From assembly GCF_039528515.1 (NCBI RefSeq), contig NZ_BAAALT010000076.1:59206-123205 (forward strand): 64,000 nucleotides of DNA, written 5' to 3'. Each line of letters begins with the position of its first letter. The stretch's first letter is position 1. This DNA comes from Luedemannella flava. GTDB lineage: Bacteria; Actinomycetota; Actinomycetes; Mycobacteriales; Micromonosporaceae. The position numbers were made by a program, and so were the translations under genes. Shown here piece after piece: positions 50,618 to 60,273 of the stretch. The notes under the pieces are model-generated. The model ran no database searches and was not told the origin of the DNA. It saw only the letters and a list, made by a program, of their open reading frames with translations.

Positions 50618-53494
50618 ATGGCATCGATGCCGCCCGCTGTGACTGAGCCGCCGCTGCAGGAGCGGGAGGAGCACCTCGGCCACCTCACGGACGCAGCCCT
50701 CGCGACGAACTCGGACACCGGCGGAAAGATCATTGTGCTGGAGGGTCCCGCCGGGATCGGCAAGACCCGACTCCTCGCCGAGCTGCGCGACCAGCTGCGG
50801 TTGCGTGGGCGCCGCGTCGTCCTGGCCCGCGGTTCCTCTCTGGAGAAAGACTTCGCGTACGGCGTGGTGCGCCAGCTTTTCGAGCCCATGCTCGCCACGG
50901 AGGCGGCCGGCCCGTGCCGACCTGACCTGCTGACCGGAGCCGCCGCTCAGGCCGCGTCGGTGTTCCGGGTCGGCGCCACCGCTCCGGTCGGCGATCTCGC
51001 CGTGTTGCATGGGCTGTACCGGCTGGTGGTCAACGCGTGTGCCGAGGGCCCCCTGGCCGTCCTCATCGACGACCTCCAACACGTCGACCGGCCGACGCTT
51101 CGCCTGCTGGCCTACCTGCAACCGCGTCTGGACGGACTGCCGCTCACCCTGATCCTGGCGCTGACCTCCGGCGCCCCGGCGCCCGACGCGCTGACCGAGA
51201 TCCTGCACCAGCCCGCGACGACGTTCCTGCGACCCCAGCCGCTGAGACCGCGTGGAGCGGGCGCCGTCCTCGGCGCCATCTTCGGCACCAGGCCCGACGA
51301 CGCCTTCGTGACCGCGTGTCACCAGTCCACGGGCGGAAATCCGCTCCTGCTCACGGAGCTGGCCCGCGGTTGCATCGAGCAGCACATCGAGCCGGTCGCC
51401 GCGAACGCCGACGGGGTCGGCGGGGTGCGGTTACCGGCCCTCGTCTCCCGGGTCGCCGCCCGGCTGGACGCGCTTGCGCCCGAGGTGGTGGCGGTGGCGC
51501 ACGCGGTCGCACTGCTCAGCGAGGAGTCGGATCTGCCGACCGTTGCGGCGGTTGCCGGAGTGACGGTCGAGACGGCGGCCTTCGCCGCGGATCCGCTGGT
51601 GCGTGGCCAGCTGCTGGCGCGCTCCACGGACACCGGGCGGCTGAGCTATCCGCACCAGTTGCTGCGCGCCTCCGCCTACGAGCACCTGGGCCCTGAGGGT
51701 CGCACGCGTGGCCACCGCGCCGCCGCGGTGCATCTGGCGTCGGTGGGAGCGGAGCCGGAACTCGTCGCGGCACACATTCTGCGGGTACCGCCGACGGAGG
51801 CGCCCGACGCGGTCGGCCATCTGCGGCGTGCTGCCGAGACGGCGTTGGGTCGCGGCGCACCGGACGTCGCCCATACCTACCTGGGCCGCGCGCTGTCCGA
51901 GGTCACCGATGCCGGTACGCGCGCCCCGCTGCTGGACCAGCTCGCCGACGTCGCGATGCACACCGATGTGGCGGCCGCTGCCCGGTACGGGGAGCAGGCG
52001 CTCGCCCTGGAGCCGTCGGCCGCCGGCCGCGCCACGATCGGGCTCCGGCTCGGCGAGGCACGGCTGTTCCAGGGCGACATCGCCGGCGCGGTGGGGGCGT
52101 GGCGGCAGGCGCGGGCAGCGCTCGCCGAGGCGGACGGCTCGCCGGGACTGACCGGGCTGGGCAGCGCGCTCGACGCGTACCTGGTGAACGTGACCGTGGT
52201 CGAGCCGGACCAGCTGCACCTGATGGACGAGGTCACACAGCAGGCTACCAACGGATCGCCGCCCACCGTGGGTGACCGCGCGCTGGACTGCGTGCTGGCG
52301 CTGCGCGCCGCGTTCGAAGCGCGCCCGGAAGCCGCCGCGCTCGCCGTCCGCGGGCTCTCCGACGGTCTGCTCGTGCGGCAGGGCACCGGCGACAGCCCAC
52401 TCGTCTGTGGCTGGCTGGCGCTGCTGGCCGCGGAGAACGAACGGGCCGCCGCCAGCATCGACCACGCCCGCAGGGAGGTCTACCGGCAGGGCAGCGTGCG
52501 CGCGTACGGACCCGTGCACGCGTTCGCCGCGCTGGATGAACTGTGGCGGGGCAACCTCGCCGACGCCGAACGGGAGGCGCGGTCGGCGGTCGAGGCGGTC
52601 GAACGTTCCGGGGTACGCCTGGGACGGCCCTTCGTGGGGCCGTTCCTCGCGGACATTCTGGCCGAACGCGGTGACCTGCCGGGCGCGCGGGCGGCGCTGG
52701 CGTGGGCCGGCCTGCCGGAGGAGCCGCCGCGCGGCGGCCCCATGTACTTCTACGCCGACACCCGTGCCCGGCTGCTCCGTCGGACGGTGGGCGGCGAGCG
52801 CGCGCAGGCGGCGGCGCTCGACGCCGGCCGGCTTTTCGGCTGGTTCGGCGGGGACAACCCCGCGATCATGCCGTGGCGTACGGAGGCCGCGCGGACGCTG
52901 CGGCAGCTCGGCCGTGTCGACGAGGCGGCCGAGCTGGCGCTGGCGGAGGTGGACGTGGCCCGCCGTTGGGGTGCGCCCCGACCCATCGGCCGGGCGCTGC
53001 GGGTGGCGGGCGTCGTCCTCGGTCCATATGACGGGTTCGAGCTCCTGACCGAGGCCGTTGACGTGCTGGCCGGGTCGCTGGCCCGGCTGGAGTACGCCAA
53101 GGCTCTGGTGGACCTGGCGGCCGCCGCGTCCGAGCGCGGCCAACGTGGCTGGGCGCGGGAGCTGCTCGACACCGCCGCCGAGCTCGCCGCTCAGTGCGAC
53201 TGCCCGCCGTTGCTCGCGCGGGTCGACGCGGTGCTGGCCACGCTCGGCGGCCGGCCGGCGGTGCAGCCCGGCGCCGCGGTCGTGCTGACGACCAGTGAGC
53301 GGCGCGTCGCCGAACTGGCGGCGACGGGCATGTCCAATCGCGACATCGCCGAGTCACTGTTCGTCACGCCGAAGACCGTCGAGCTGCACCTGACCAATAC
53401 CTACCGCAAGCTTCACATCAGTGGACGCGTCGGGCTGGCCGCCGCGCTGACCGCGCGCGGTGCGCGGGCCGCGGTGGCAGGTCCGAGCCGGTGA
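50618..53494 (+). CDS. Large ATP-binding LuxR-family regulator (LAL)
   Basis: Regulator of 958 residues. An N-terminal AAA/ORC-like ATPase has Walker A GPAGIGKTRLLAEL (about 43-56) and Walker B-like LAVLIDDLQHVD (about 145). A long helical, TPR-like region (about 400-880) is followed by the C-terminal LuxR helix-turn-helix LTTSERRVAELAATGMSNRD and VTPKTVELHLTNTYRKLHIS. MalT-like proteins bind a ligand with the helical repeats. No clear ribosome-binding site; ATG at 50618 or 50627. The target is unknown. Confidence 0.9.
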   Translation: MASMPPAVTEPPLQEREEHLGHLTDAALATNSDTGGKIIVLEGPAGIGKTRLLAELRDQLRLRGRRVVLARGSSLEKDFAYGVVRQLFEPMLATEAAGPCRPDLLTGAAAQAASVFRVGATAPVGDLAVLHGLYRLVVNACAEGPLAVLIDDLQHVDRPTLRLLAYLQPRLDGLPLTLILALTSGAPAPDALTEILHQPATTFLRPQPLRPRGAGAVLGAIFGTRPDDAFVTACHQSTGGNPLLLTELARGCIEQHIEPVAANADGVGGVRLPALVSRVAARLDALAPEVVAVAHAVALLSEESDLPTVAAVAGVTVETAAFAADPLVRGQLLARSTDTGRLSYPHQLLRASAYEHLGPEGRTRGHRAAAVHLASVGAEPELVAAHILRVPPTEAPDAVGHLRRAAETALGRGAPDVAHTYLGRALSEVTDAGTRAPLLDQLADVAMHTDVAAAARYGEQALALEPSAAGRATIGLRLGEARLFQGDIAGAVGAWRQARAALAEADGSPGLTGLGSALDAYLVNVTVVEPDQLHLMDEVTQQATNGSPPTVGDRALDCVLALRAAFEARPEAAALAVRGLSDGLLVRQGTGDSPLVCGWLALLAAENERAAASIDHARREVYRQGSVRAYGPVHAFAALDELWRGNLADAEREARSAVEAVERSGVRLGRPFVGPFLADILAERGDLPGARAALAWAGLPEEPPRGGPMYFYADTRARLLRRTVGGERAQAAALDAGRLFGWFGGDNPAIMPWRTEAARTLRQLGRVDEAAELALAEVDVARRWGAPRPIGRALRVAGVVLGPYDGFELLTEAVDVLAGSLARLEYAKALVDLAAAASERGQRGWARELLDTAAELAAQCDCPPLLARVDAVLATLGGRPAVQPGAAVVLTTSERRVAELAATGMSNRDIAESLFVTPKTVELHLTNTYRKLHISGRVGLAAALTARGARAAVAGPSR

Positions 53495-54935
53495 CCTGAC
53501 AGCTGTCGTCGGTCGCGGGTCCCGCTAACGCCGTCACTACCGCGCGCACCGCCTGGATCCCGTAGCGCAGCTCCGCGTCGGGCAGATGGCCGAGGCCGAG
53601 CACGATGCCGGTCGGGGCGTCGGCGGGATCGATCGGGAAGAACTCGGCGAGCGGCACCACCGCGACGCCCCGGGCGGCCAGCCCGGTGACCACTGTGGCG
53701 ACCATCGGTTCAGGCAGTAGGACGGCAGCGGTCGCCCCCCGCGCTCCGATCACGACGCGGGCCGGGCGAGGCAACTCGCCGAATGCGGCCCGCGCCTGAT
53801 CGCGCCGGTCGGCGTAGAAGCGGCTGATCCTGGTGGCGCGCCGGGCCAGCACACCGTCGCGCAGCAGCCGCGTGTAGGCGGCCTGCGTCGTACGGGTGAC
53901 ACCCCCGTCGTCACGGCTGATCAGGTCGGCCATGAGCGGTGTCAGCTCGCGCGGTGCCACCAGGTAGGCCAGACCGGCCGGAGCGAGACTGTCCCCGACC
54001 GTGCCGATCATGGCGATCCGCTCCCCGGCGGCGAGGGTGAACAGGGCCGGCAGCGGCGAGCCGTTGCCCGCGCTGGCCTGCTCGGTGCTGAGGTCGACCA
54101 GGTACCCGCCGGTGCGCTCCGACCACTCCACCATCGCGTGGCGGCGGTCCAGCGGCATGACCGTCCCGAACGGGTGGTTGCCCTCAGCGAACACGACCGC
54201 GACGTCCACGGCGATGTTGGTCGCCTCCGGCACTGCCGCGACGGGGCACAGGTGGCGTACGGGCAGGGCACTGACCGTCCACCCGGCCTGCCGGGCCGCC
54301 ACGACGGGGTGTGCCGACGCCGGCTGCTCGACGGCCACCCGGCGGCCCGCCGCACGGGTCTGGCCGAGGGCCTCGAACAGCAGCCAGCAGGCCTGGCGCA
54401 GGCCGGCTGCCACCACCACCTCGTCCGCGTCCACCGCGATGCCCCGGGTCCGGCGCAGTTGGTCGGCGATGGCTTCCCGCAGTGCGGCGGAGCCCAGCGG
54501 GGCCACGTCGCCCGCCGGCGGCTGGTAACTGGCTTCGCGCCAGGCGGCGCGCCACGCGGGCAGCGGGAACGCGTGCGCCGGCGCGGGGCCCGGGGTGAAG
54601 TCGCAGACGCGGCGGGCCGGCGCGGGAGCCGGTGCCACGGGGGTGCGGGGGCGGGGCGCCGGCGCCTCTGTGCGCAGGGCCCGCACGTACGTGCCGGACC
54701 CTCGGCGGGCCTCCACGAAACCCTTTGCCAGCAGCAGTTCGTACGCGGTGAGCACCACCCCACGTGAGACACCGAGCAGGCGGGCCATGTCCCGGGTGGA
54801 CGGCAGCCGGGTGTCCGCGGCCAGCGCCCCCGTGCGGATCGCCCCGGCCAGCTGGACCATCAGCTGATAGGGCAGGTGCTCGTCCCGGTCGCGACGTAGG
54901 TCTATGTGGACGGTGAGTTGTTCGGCCGCGCGCAT
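53418..54935 (-). CDS. MocR/GntR-type regulator with non-PLP aminotransferase-like domain
   Basis: Regulator of 505 residues. A GntR winged helix at 10-85 (LPYQLMVQLAGAIRTGALAA, LLGVSRGVVLTAYELLLAKG, VEARRGSGTYV) is joined to a fold-type I aminotransferase-like domain. In MocR proteins the PLP lysine lies in GTFSKTLAP; here the segment is GTVGDSLAP with D315 in its place, and the usual EDDYDxEFRY motif is also gone. It therefore probably does not bind PLP covalently. The ATG at 54935 follows GGGGG. Its 3' end overlaps the LuxR gene by 77 bases on the other strand. Confidence 0.83.
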   Translation of the reverse strand: MRAAEQLTVHIDLRRDRDEHLPYQLMVQLAGAIRTGALAADTRLPSTRDMARLLGVSRGVVLTAYELLLAKGFVEARRGSGTYVRALRTEAPAPRPRTPVAPAPAPARRVCDFTPGPAPAHAFPLPAWRAAWREASYQPPAGDVAPLGSAALREAIADQLRRTRGIAVDADEVVVAAGLRQACWLLFEALGQTRAAGRRVAVEQPASAHPVVAARQAGWTVSALPVRHLCPVAAVPEATNIAVDVAVVFAEGNHPFGTVMPLDRRHAMVEWSERTGGYLVDLSTEQASAGNGSPLPALFTLAAGERIAMIGTVGDSLAPAGLAYLVAPRELTPLMADLISRDDGGVTRTTQAAYTRLLRDGVLARRATRISRFYADRRDQARAAFGELPRPARVVIGARGATAAVLLPEPMVATVVTGLAARGVAVVPLAEFFPIDPADAPTGIVLGLGHLPDAELRYGIQAVRAVVTALAGPATDDSCQVTGSDLPPRPAHRARSARRPARRVH

Positions 54936-55215
54936 GTAGCCCCCATGGTCTCGGGTGTCCCGTCGGTCGGGCGGACGTGCCTGACCGCGACTTGAGACTC
55001 GGTCGGCGGCCGACCCGGGGACATCGGGGTCCGACCCCAGGGTCGCCCCCGGCCGGGGGGACGACGCATCCGTGCAGGTCGCCGGGCTGGCGTAACAGGG
55101 TCGGGAACGCGTCGCACGGTGCACGTGTCACTAAGACAACCGCCGATCCTGGGGGTTTCCCTGAGGCGGTTCCCGCGTCACCGGTCTAGGAGATCCCGCC
55201 TGGCAAAATCGATGG

Positions 55216-58056
55216 GTGTATGTCGACACCTCTCTGCTCGAGCGGGATGCGGAACTGACGCACCTGACCCGTGCCTTCACGACCGGTGCCGGTGGGCGTG
55301 GCGGGGTCGTGATGGTGGAAGGTCCGGCCGGCATCGGCAAGAGCGCCCTGATGGAGGCGGCGCGCCGCGCCGCGGGCGCGGCCGGTCTGCGGGTGCTCAG
55401 CGCCCGGGGCAGCCAGCTGGAGCGGGAGTTCGACTACGGGGTGGTCCGCCAGTTGCTGGAGCCGGTCCTGCTCGCCGCCGACACGGCGCTTCGGGTACGC
55501 CTGCTGCGCGGGCCCGCCCATCGGGTGCCCGCACTCCTCGATGTGCACCTCGCCGGACCGGCTGCGTCAGGTGACCTGGCCGCGTCGAACGCGCTCTACT
55601 GGCTACTGGTGCAGTTGAGCGGACAGGCGCCGGTCGCCGTTCTCGTCGATGACGCCCACTGGGCGGACGACGCGTCGCTGCGCTTCCTCAGGTACCTGAC
55701 GGCCCGCGTGACCGACCTGCCCCTCGTCGTTGTCGTGGCGGGGCGACCACCCGGTGCCCAGCCTGGTCTCTGGGGGGAGCTGGCCGCGGATCCGGCGGCC
55801 ATCCCACTGCGTCCGGCGCCGCTGACCACGACGGCCACCGCCCGTCTCGTGACGGCCGCCACGGGGATGGCTGCCACGGAGCGGCTGGCCGCGTCGTGCC
55901 GACGCCTGACCGGGGGAAACCCCTTGCTGGTGCGCGAACTGGCCGTGGCCGCGCGTAGCGCCGGTGGCGCCGCCGCGGACGGCGACGAGCAGGCACTGCG
56001 TGCCCTGGGTGGGGCGGCGCTGGCCCAACGCGTCCCCTCGCTGCTCGCGAATCTGACCCCGGAGGCGGTCCGGTTGGCCGAGCTCTGTGCCATCCTCGGC
56101 GAGGAGGCGGATCCGCACCTGGTCTCCGGTCTCGCGGAGCTGGCCGGCCTGGGCGGTCTGGTCGGTGACCTGCGACGGCTGCACGGTGAGCTGGTGCCCG
56201 CCGGCATTCTGCGACCAGGGTCACGGATGGCGTTCGTTCACGCACTGATCCGGGACGCCGTTTACGCGGGCATCGACCCGGTGACCCGCAGCCGGCTGCA
56301 CCGGCACGCGGCGCAGATGCTGGTCACCGCTGGGCAACCGGAGGTGCTGGCGGCCGCGCACCTGCTCGTCACGCTCCCGTCCGGCGACCCGTGGGTGGTC
56401 GCCACGCTGCGCCGGGCAGTCGGGTACGCGGTCAGCCGGGCTTCGCCGCGCTCGGCGCTCGCGTTTCTGGAGCGGGCCATCCAGGAGCCACCCGCGAGCC
56501 GGTCGGAGACCACCGAGCTGATCCGGTCAGCCGGCACCGTCGCTCAAGGTGTCAACTGGCAGACGGCTATCAGCTACCTGCGGCGGGCCGCGGCCCTTAC
56601 CGGCAGCCTGGTCGAGCGGGCGGAGATCACCGAGCTTCTCGGCCGGGCGACGTTCCTCGCGGGCCGCAACCTCGAAGCGATCGCGCTGCTGGAACGCATG
56701 CTCGCCGAGGTGAACGGCGAACACCCCGACGTCGAGCACCGGCTGCGTACCGTGATTCTGTCGGTCGCCGCAGTCGAGGTGGATCTGCGGCATACCGGGG
56801 GTCCTCACCTGGAGATGCTGCGCAACAGGGCGGACTTGAGCCCTGAGGTGCGGTACCGGCTCGACGCGCTGTCCGCCCTGTGGGCCACCGCCATCGACCT
56901 GGACCGGGACGCGGCCGTGGCCGCCGCGCTGCGCGCATTGCGTCCGCGGCCGGGCGCCCGGCACGATCCGGGCTCCTCGTCACCGATCCTGGCGTATGTC
57001 GCGCTGGTCGCCGCCGACCACGAGGAGGCCGTCACGCACCTCGACCGGGCGTGGTCAACGGCTCACGAGGTCGGTTCATCGCACACGGCCGGCCTGGCAG
57101 CCGCGTTCCGGGCGTACGCACTGGCGAACCGCGGCTACCTGGCCGACGCGGAGGAGGACGCGCGGACGGCCATGGCGTTGACCGCGACACCACAGTCCAC
57201 GTTGGCACGCGTGTACGCCGGAGTGTTCGGGGCAGAGGTGCAGCTGGCCCGGGGCCGTCGCGACGCCGCGGTGGCCGCGCTGGCCTGGGCCGGCGCGGAG
57301 AGTGCGCCCGGGCCGGCGCTGCAGGTGCAGCTGGATCTCGTGCACGCCGAGATCGAGCTGGCCGGGGGGCGACCGGAGGAGGCGCTGCGGCGGGCCGGGG
57401 ATGCGGGCCGTCGTCTCCTCCCGGACGGTTGGCTGAACCCGGCGGTGTGGCCGTGGCGGACGGCGGCCGCGTTGGCACACCACGCGTTGGGGCATCGGGA
57501 CGAGGCCCGGGAGCTGGCGGTCGAGGAGCTCGATCTGGCCCGTCGATGGGGTGCGCCGCGGGCGCTCAGCCGCGCGCTGCGGGTGGTCGCGACGGTGACG
57601 GGCGGTCGATCCCGAGCGGAGGTTCTGGAGGAGGCGGTGCGGGTCGTCCGGCACAGCCCGGCCCGCCTGGAACTGGCCCTGGCGCTGCACGCGCTCGGTT
57701 CCGCGATCGGGCTGCGGCACCCGCACGCGGCGCGGACGGCGTTGGGCGAAGCGTTGTGCGTGGCGCAGGAGTGCGGCGCCGATGCGTTGATCGAACAGGT
57801 GCGGCGGGCGCTGCGCGGGAGCGGCGAACAGCCGCGGCCCCCGGCTCTGGCGCACGGCCGGTTGACGCCGGGGGAGTGGCGGGTGGCACAGCGGGCCGCC
57901 GCCGGCCGTACCAATCACGAGATCGCTCAGGAGCTGCACGTCACCCCGAAGACGGTGGAGACCCACCTGAGCAGCGTCTACCGCAAGCTCGAGGTGCGTA
58001 ACCGCACGGCGATGGCCCGCGTCCTGGCGGATGCCGCTGACGAGCGCACCGCGTAA
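55216..58056 (+). CDS. Large ATP-binding LuxR-family regulator (LAL)
   Basis: Regulator of 946 residues built like the one at 50618: Walker A GPAGIGKSALMEAA (about 36-49), Walker B VAVLVDDAHWADD (about 138-150), helical repeats, and a C-terminal LuxR helix-turn-helix LTPGEWRVAQRAAAGRTNHE, VTPKTVETHLSSVYRKLEVR. GTG start at 55216 with little ribosome-binding site. Divergent from the MocR gene over 280 bases. The serine hydrolase gene 113 bases downstream could be a target, but only position supports this. Confidence 0.9.
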   Translation: MYVDTSLLERDAELTHLTRAFTTGAGGRGGVVMVEGPAGIGKSALMEAARRAAGAAGLRVLSARGSQLEREFDYGVVRQLLEPVLLAADTALRVRLLRGPAHRVPALLDVHLAGPAASGDLAASNALYWLLVQLSGQAPVAVLVDDAHWADDASLRFLRYLTARVTDLPLVVVVAGRPPGAQPGLWGELAADPAAIPLRPAPLTTTATARLVTAATGMAATERLAASCRRLTGGNPLLVRELAVAARSAGGAAADGDEQALRALGGAALAQRVPSLLANLTPEAVRLAELCAILGEEADPHLVSGLAELAGLGGLVGDLRRLHGELVPAGILRPGSRMAFVHALIRDAVYAGIDPVTRSRLHRHAAQMLVTAGQPEVLAAAHLLVTLPSGDPWVVATLRRAVGYAVSRASPRSALAFLERAIQEPPASRSETTELIRSAGTVAQGVNWQTAISYLRRAAALTGSLVERAEITELLGRATFLAGRNLEAIALLERMLAEVNGEHPDVEHRLRTVILSVAAVEVDLRHTGGPHLEMLRNRADLSPEVRYRLDALSALWATAIDLDRDAAVAAALRALRPRPGARHDPGSSSPILAYVALVAADHEEAVTHLDRAWSTAHEVGSSHTAGLAAAFRAYALANRGYLADAEEDARTAMALTATPQSTLARVYAGVFGAEVQLARGRRDAAVAALAWAGAESAPGPALQVQLDLVHAEIELAGGRPEEALRRAGDAGRRLLPDGWLNPAVWPWRTAAALAHHALGHRDEARELAVEELDLARRWGAPRALSRALRVVATVTGGRSRAEVLEEAVRVVRHSPARLELALALHALGSAIGLRHPHAARTALGEALCVAQECGADALIEQVRRALRGSGEQPRPPALAHGRLTPGEWRVAQRAAAGRTNHEIAQELHVTPKTVETHLSSVYRKLEVRNRTAMARVLADAADERTA

Positions 58057-58169
58057 CCGCCGGGCGGATTGGTCCACCGGTAGTGCCGGCTGAGTGGTCC
58101 AGCTGACCCACGCGGTGCTTCGTACGGTCATGTCACATCCGGAATCGACATGTGTCGAAGGGAACTGGC

Positions 58170-60182
58170 ATGGCAACGAACTCGGACCTACCCATCACCG
58201 GCCGGCTCGGCGGTCTGCAGCTGAGCCGCCGAAGCCTTCTCGTGGCCGGTGCCGCCGCCGGTGGCGCGCTCGCGGTGCCCGGCCTGCTCGCCCCGACCTC
58301 AGCCTGGGCGGCGTCGGTGCCGTTCTCGGCGTACCACGGAGTGGACGGCGCGGGACACCAACGGAAGTACAACGAGCTGTCGGCGCAGGGCTACCGGATG
58401 ATCTCGTTGAGCGCCTATGGTTCGCCCACCCTGTACGCAGCGGTGTGGGTCAAGCGTTCCGGGCCCGCGTGGGCGGCCGTGCACGGCGTCTCCGCCGCCA
58501 GTTACCAGGCCAAGGTCAACGAGCTTCTCGTCCAGGGGTACGTGCCGACGATCGTGACCGCGACCGGCCCGAGTAACGACGCGGTCTTCGCCGCTGTGTT
58601 CGAGAAGATCACGCCGGGCAACTGGCTTGCCAAGCACGGTCTCGTGGACGGTGCGGAGACGACGGCGAACACGTTGGCCAACGCCAACAAGGCGGCCCGG
58701 GACGGCAAGCTCATCCTCAGGTCGCTCGCCGTCTACGGCAGCGGTACCGGCGACCGCACGTACGCCGCGATCTGGCTGCCCAACCCGGGCGCCGTCAAGT
58801 GGCAGGCCGGGCCCATGGGCGACGGCACCAGCTACGCCCGTTGGTTCGACGGCTACACGCAGGTCCCCATGCGGCCCGCGATCGTGGACGCTAACAACGG
58901 ACACCAGTTCGCGGCGCTGTTCACCGACGACTCGGTCGGCGGCTGGGCGGCCCGGCACGGCATGACCGCCACCGAGTACCAGAACGAGTACGACACCCAG
59001 GTGGCGGCCGGCCGCATGCCGATCTCGGTGCAGGGCAGCGGGACGGGCTCCGGCATCCGGTACGCGGCGGTGTTCGCCAGCCAGGACCAGCCCGTCCCGC
59101 GCCAGTGGACCCAGACCGACAGCGCGGGAGCGGCGTACGCCGGCATCCACACCGTGATGCGCACCTTCATGCAGCGGCACGGAGTCCGCGCCGGGCAGCT
59201 CGCCATCCGCAAGAACGGCACCCTGCGGGTGTCGTCCGGCTACACCTGGTCAGAAGCTGGCACGGCGATCACCCAGCCGGACAGCCTGATGCGGCTGGCC
59301 AGCGTCAGCAAGGCGTTCGCCTGTGCGGCGATCCAGGCACTCGTCACGGACTTCGGGTTCAACCTCAACACCAAGGTCTTCCCGTACCTGGGAATCAACT
59401 CGGTGGCGTTGGCGAGCCAGACCAAGGACAGCCGGGTCGACAACATCACCGTGCAACAGCTGATCGACCACACCGGCGGCTGGGTCCGCAACGTCTCGGG
59501 GTTCGACCCGGTCTTCGCCGGCCGCGACATCGCGCTGCGGCTGGGCCTGGCCGGGCGTGTGAGCAAGCGTGACGTGGCCCGCTACATGTACGGCGAGCCG
59601 CTGCAGTACGCGCCGGGCGACTCGGCGCGGTACACCGCGAACGACCGGTACTCCAACTTCGGGTACCTGCTGCTGGGTCTGGTCGTGGAGCAGCGCACCG
59701 GCCAGAGCTTCATCACCTACCTGAAGAACCGGGTGCTCAATCCGCTGGGCATCGACGGCAGCGTCTTCACCGGGGCCACACTGCGGTCGGGCAAGCGGGC
59801 GGGCGAGCTGAGCTACGACGCGGCCGCGGTCGGGTCCAGTGCCTGGGATCCGGCGTCGAGCGCGCTCGTTCCGGCCGCGTACGGCACGTTCCTCATCGCG
59901 GAGATGGACAGCGGCGGCGGTCTTATCGCCAACGCGCCCGCGGTGGCGACGTTCATCGGCAGCCACGCGGCGTGGGGTCTGGGTGGCCGGGCCGCCGGCT
60001 CCGCCCGGTCGGGGGGTATGGCGGGCACGTCGAGCCTCGCCGTCTCGCGTGGCGACGGGGTCGACTGGGCGTACATTTTCAACACCGCCGAGATCGCGGC
60101 CGACGTGGACGCGAACGGCAAGACGAACCTGGACCGCCTCGCCGACGATCTCAACGCGGCCATCACAGCGGCGCACTTCTGA
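58170..60182 (+). CDS. Tat-exported serine hydrolase (beta-lactamase fold) with N-terminal tandem repeats
   Basis: Secreted protein of 670 residues. A Tat signal, SRRSLLVAGAAAGG, ends near TSAWA. Residues about 50-310 hold four repeats of about 60 residues (YHGVDGAGHQRKYNELSAQG, HGVSAASYQAKVNELLVQGY, ...), as in the tandem-repeat domain of polyglycine hydrolases. The C-terminal class C beta-lactamase/DD-peptidase-like domain has SxxK as S378-V-S-K381 and the tyrosine in DRYSNFGYL. The substrate may be a peptide or ester; an antibiotic is not implied. ATG at 58170 with GAAGGGAA upstream. Confidence 0.85.
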   Translation: MATNSDLPITGRLGGLQLSRRSLLVAGAAAGGALAVPGLLAPTSAWAASVPFSAYHGVDGAGHQRKYNELSAQGYRMISLSAYGSPTLYAAVWVKRSGPAWAAVHGVSAASYQAKVNELLVQGYVPTIVTATGPSNDAVFAAVFEKITPGNWLAKHGLVDGAETTANTLANANKAARDGKLILRSLAVYGSGTGDRTYAAIWLPNPGAVKWQAGPMGDGTSYARWFDGYTQVPMRPAIVDANNGHQFAALFTDDSVGGWAARHGMTATEYQNEYDTQVAAGRMPISVQGSGTGSGIRYAAVFASQDQPVPRQWTQTDSAGAAYAGIHTVMRTFMQRHGVRAGQLAIRKNGTLRVSSGYTWSEAGTAITQPDSLMRLASVSKAFACAAIQALVTDFGFNLNTKVFPYLGINSVALASQTKDSRVDNITVQQLIDHTGGWVRNVSGFDPVFAGRDIALRLGLAGRVSKRDVARYMYGEPLQYAPGDSARYTANDRYSNFGYLLLGLVVEQRTGQSFITYLKNRVLNPLGIDGSVFTGATLRSGKRAGELSYDAAAVGSSAWDPASSALVPAAYGTFLIAEMDSGGGLIANAPAVATFIGSHAAWGLGGRAAGSARSGGMAGTSSLAVSRGDGVDWAYIFNTAEIAADVDANGKTNLDRLADDLNAAITAAHF

Positions 60183-60207
60183 CCGGCGCCGGTGCCACCT
60201 CCCGCGT

Positions 60208-60230
60208 GCCGCCGGCCTGCCGCCGGCGGC
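60208..60230 (+). terminator. Hairpin terminator after the serine hydrolase gene
   Basis: GCCGCCGGC and GCCGGCGGC form a perfect 9-bp stem with the loop CTGCC, 26 bases after the stop codon. It lies between this gene and the convergent toxin gene and may serve both. Confidence 0.65.
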
Positions 60231-60273
60231 GCGCGGCTGGCCGACCCGCGCGGACGAGGCTAGAAGCAGCGGC

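Noticed and set aside
50618..58056. Part of an antibiotic biosynthetic cluster, suggested by two LAL regulators
   Set aside because: No synthase, tailoring or resistance genes are within reach in the window.
58170..60182. Beta-lactam resistance gene
   Set aside because: The N-terminal repeats and general serine-hydrolase motifs do not indicate lactam specificity; antibiotic resistance is not supported.
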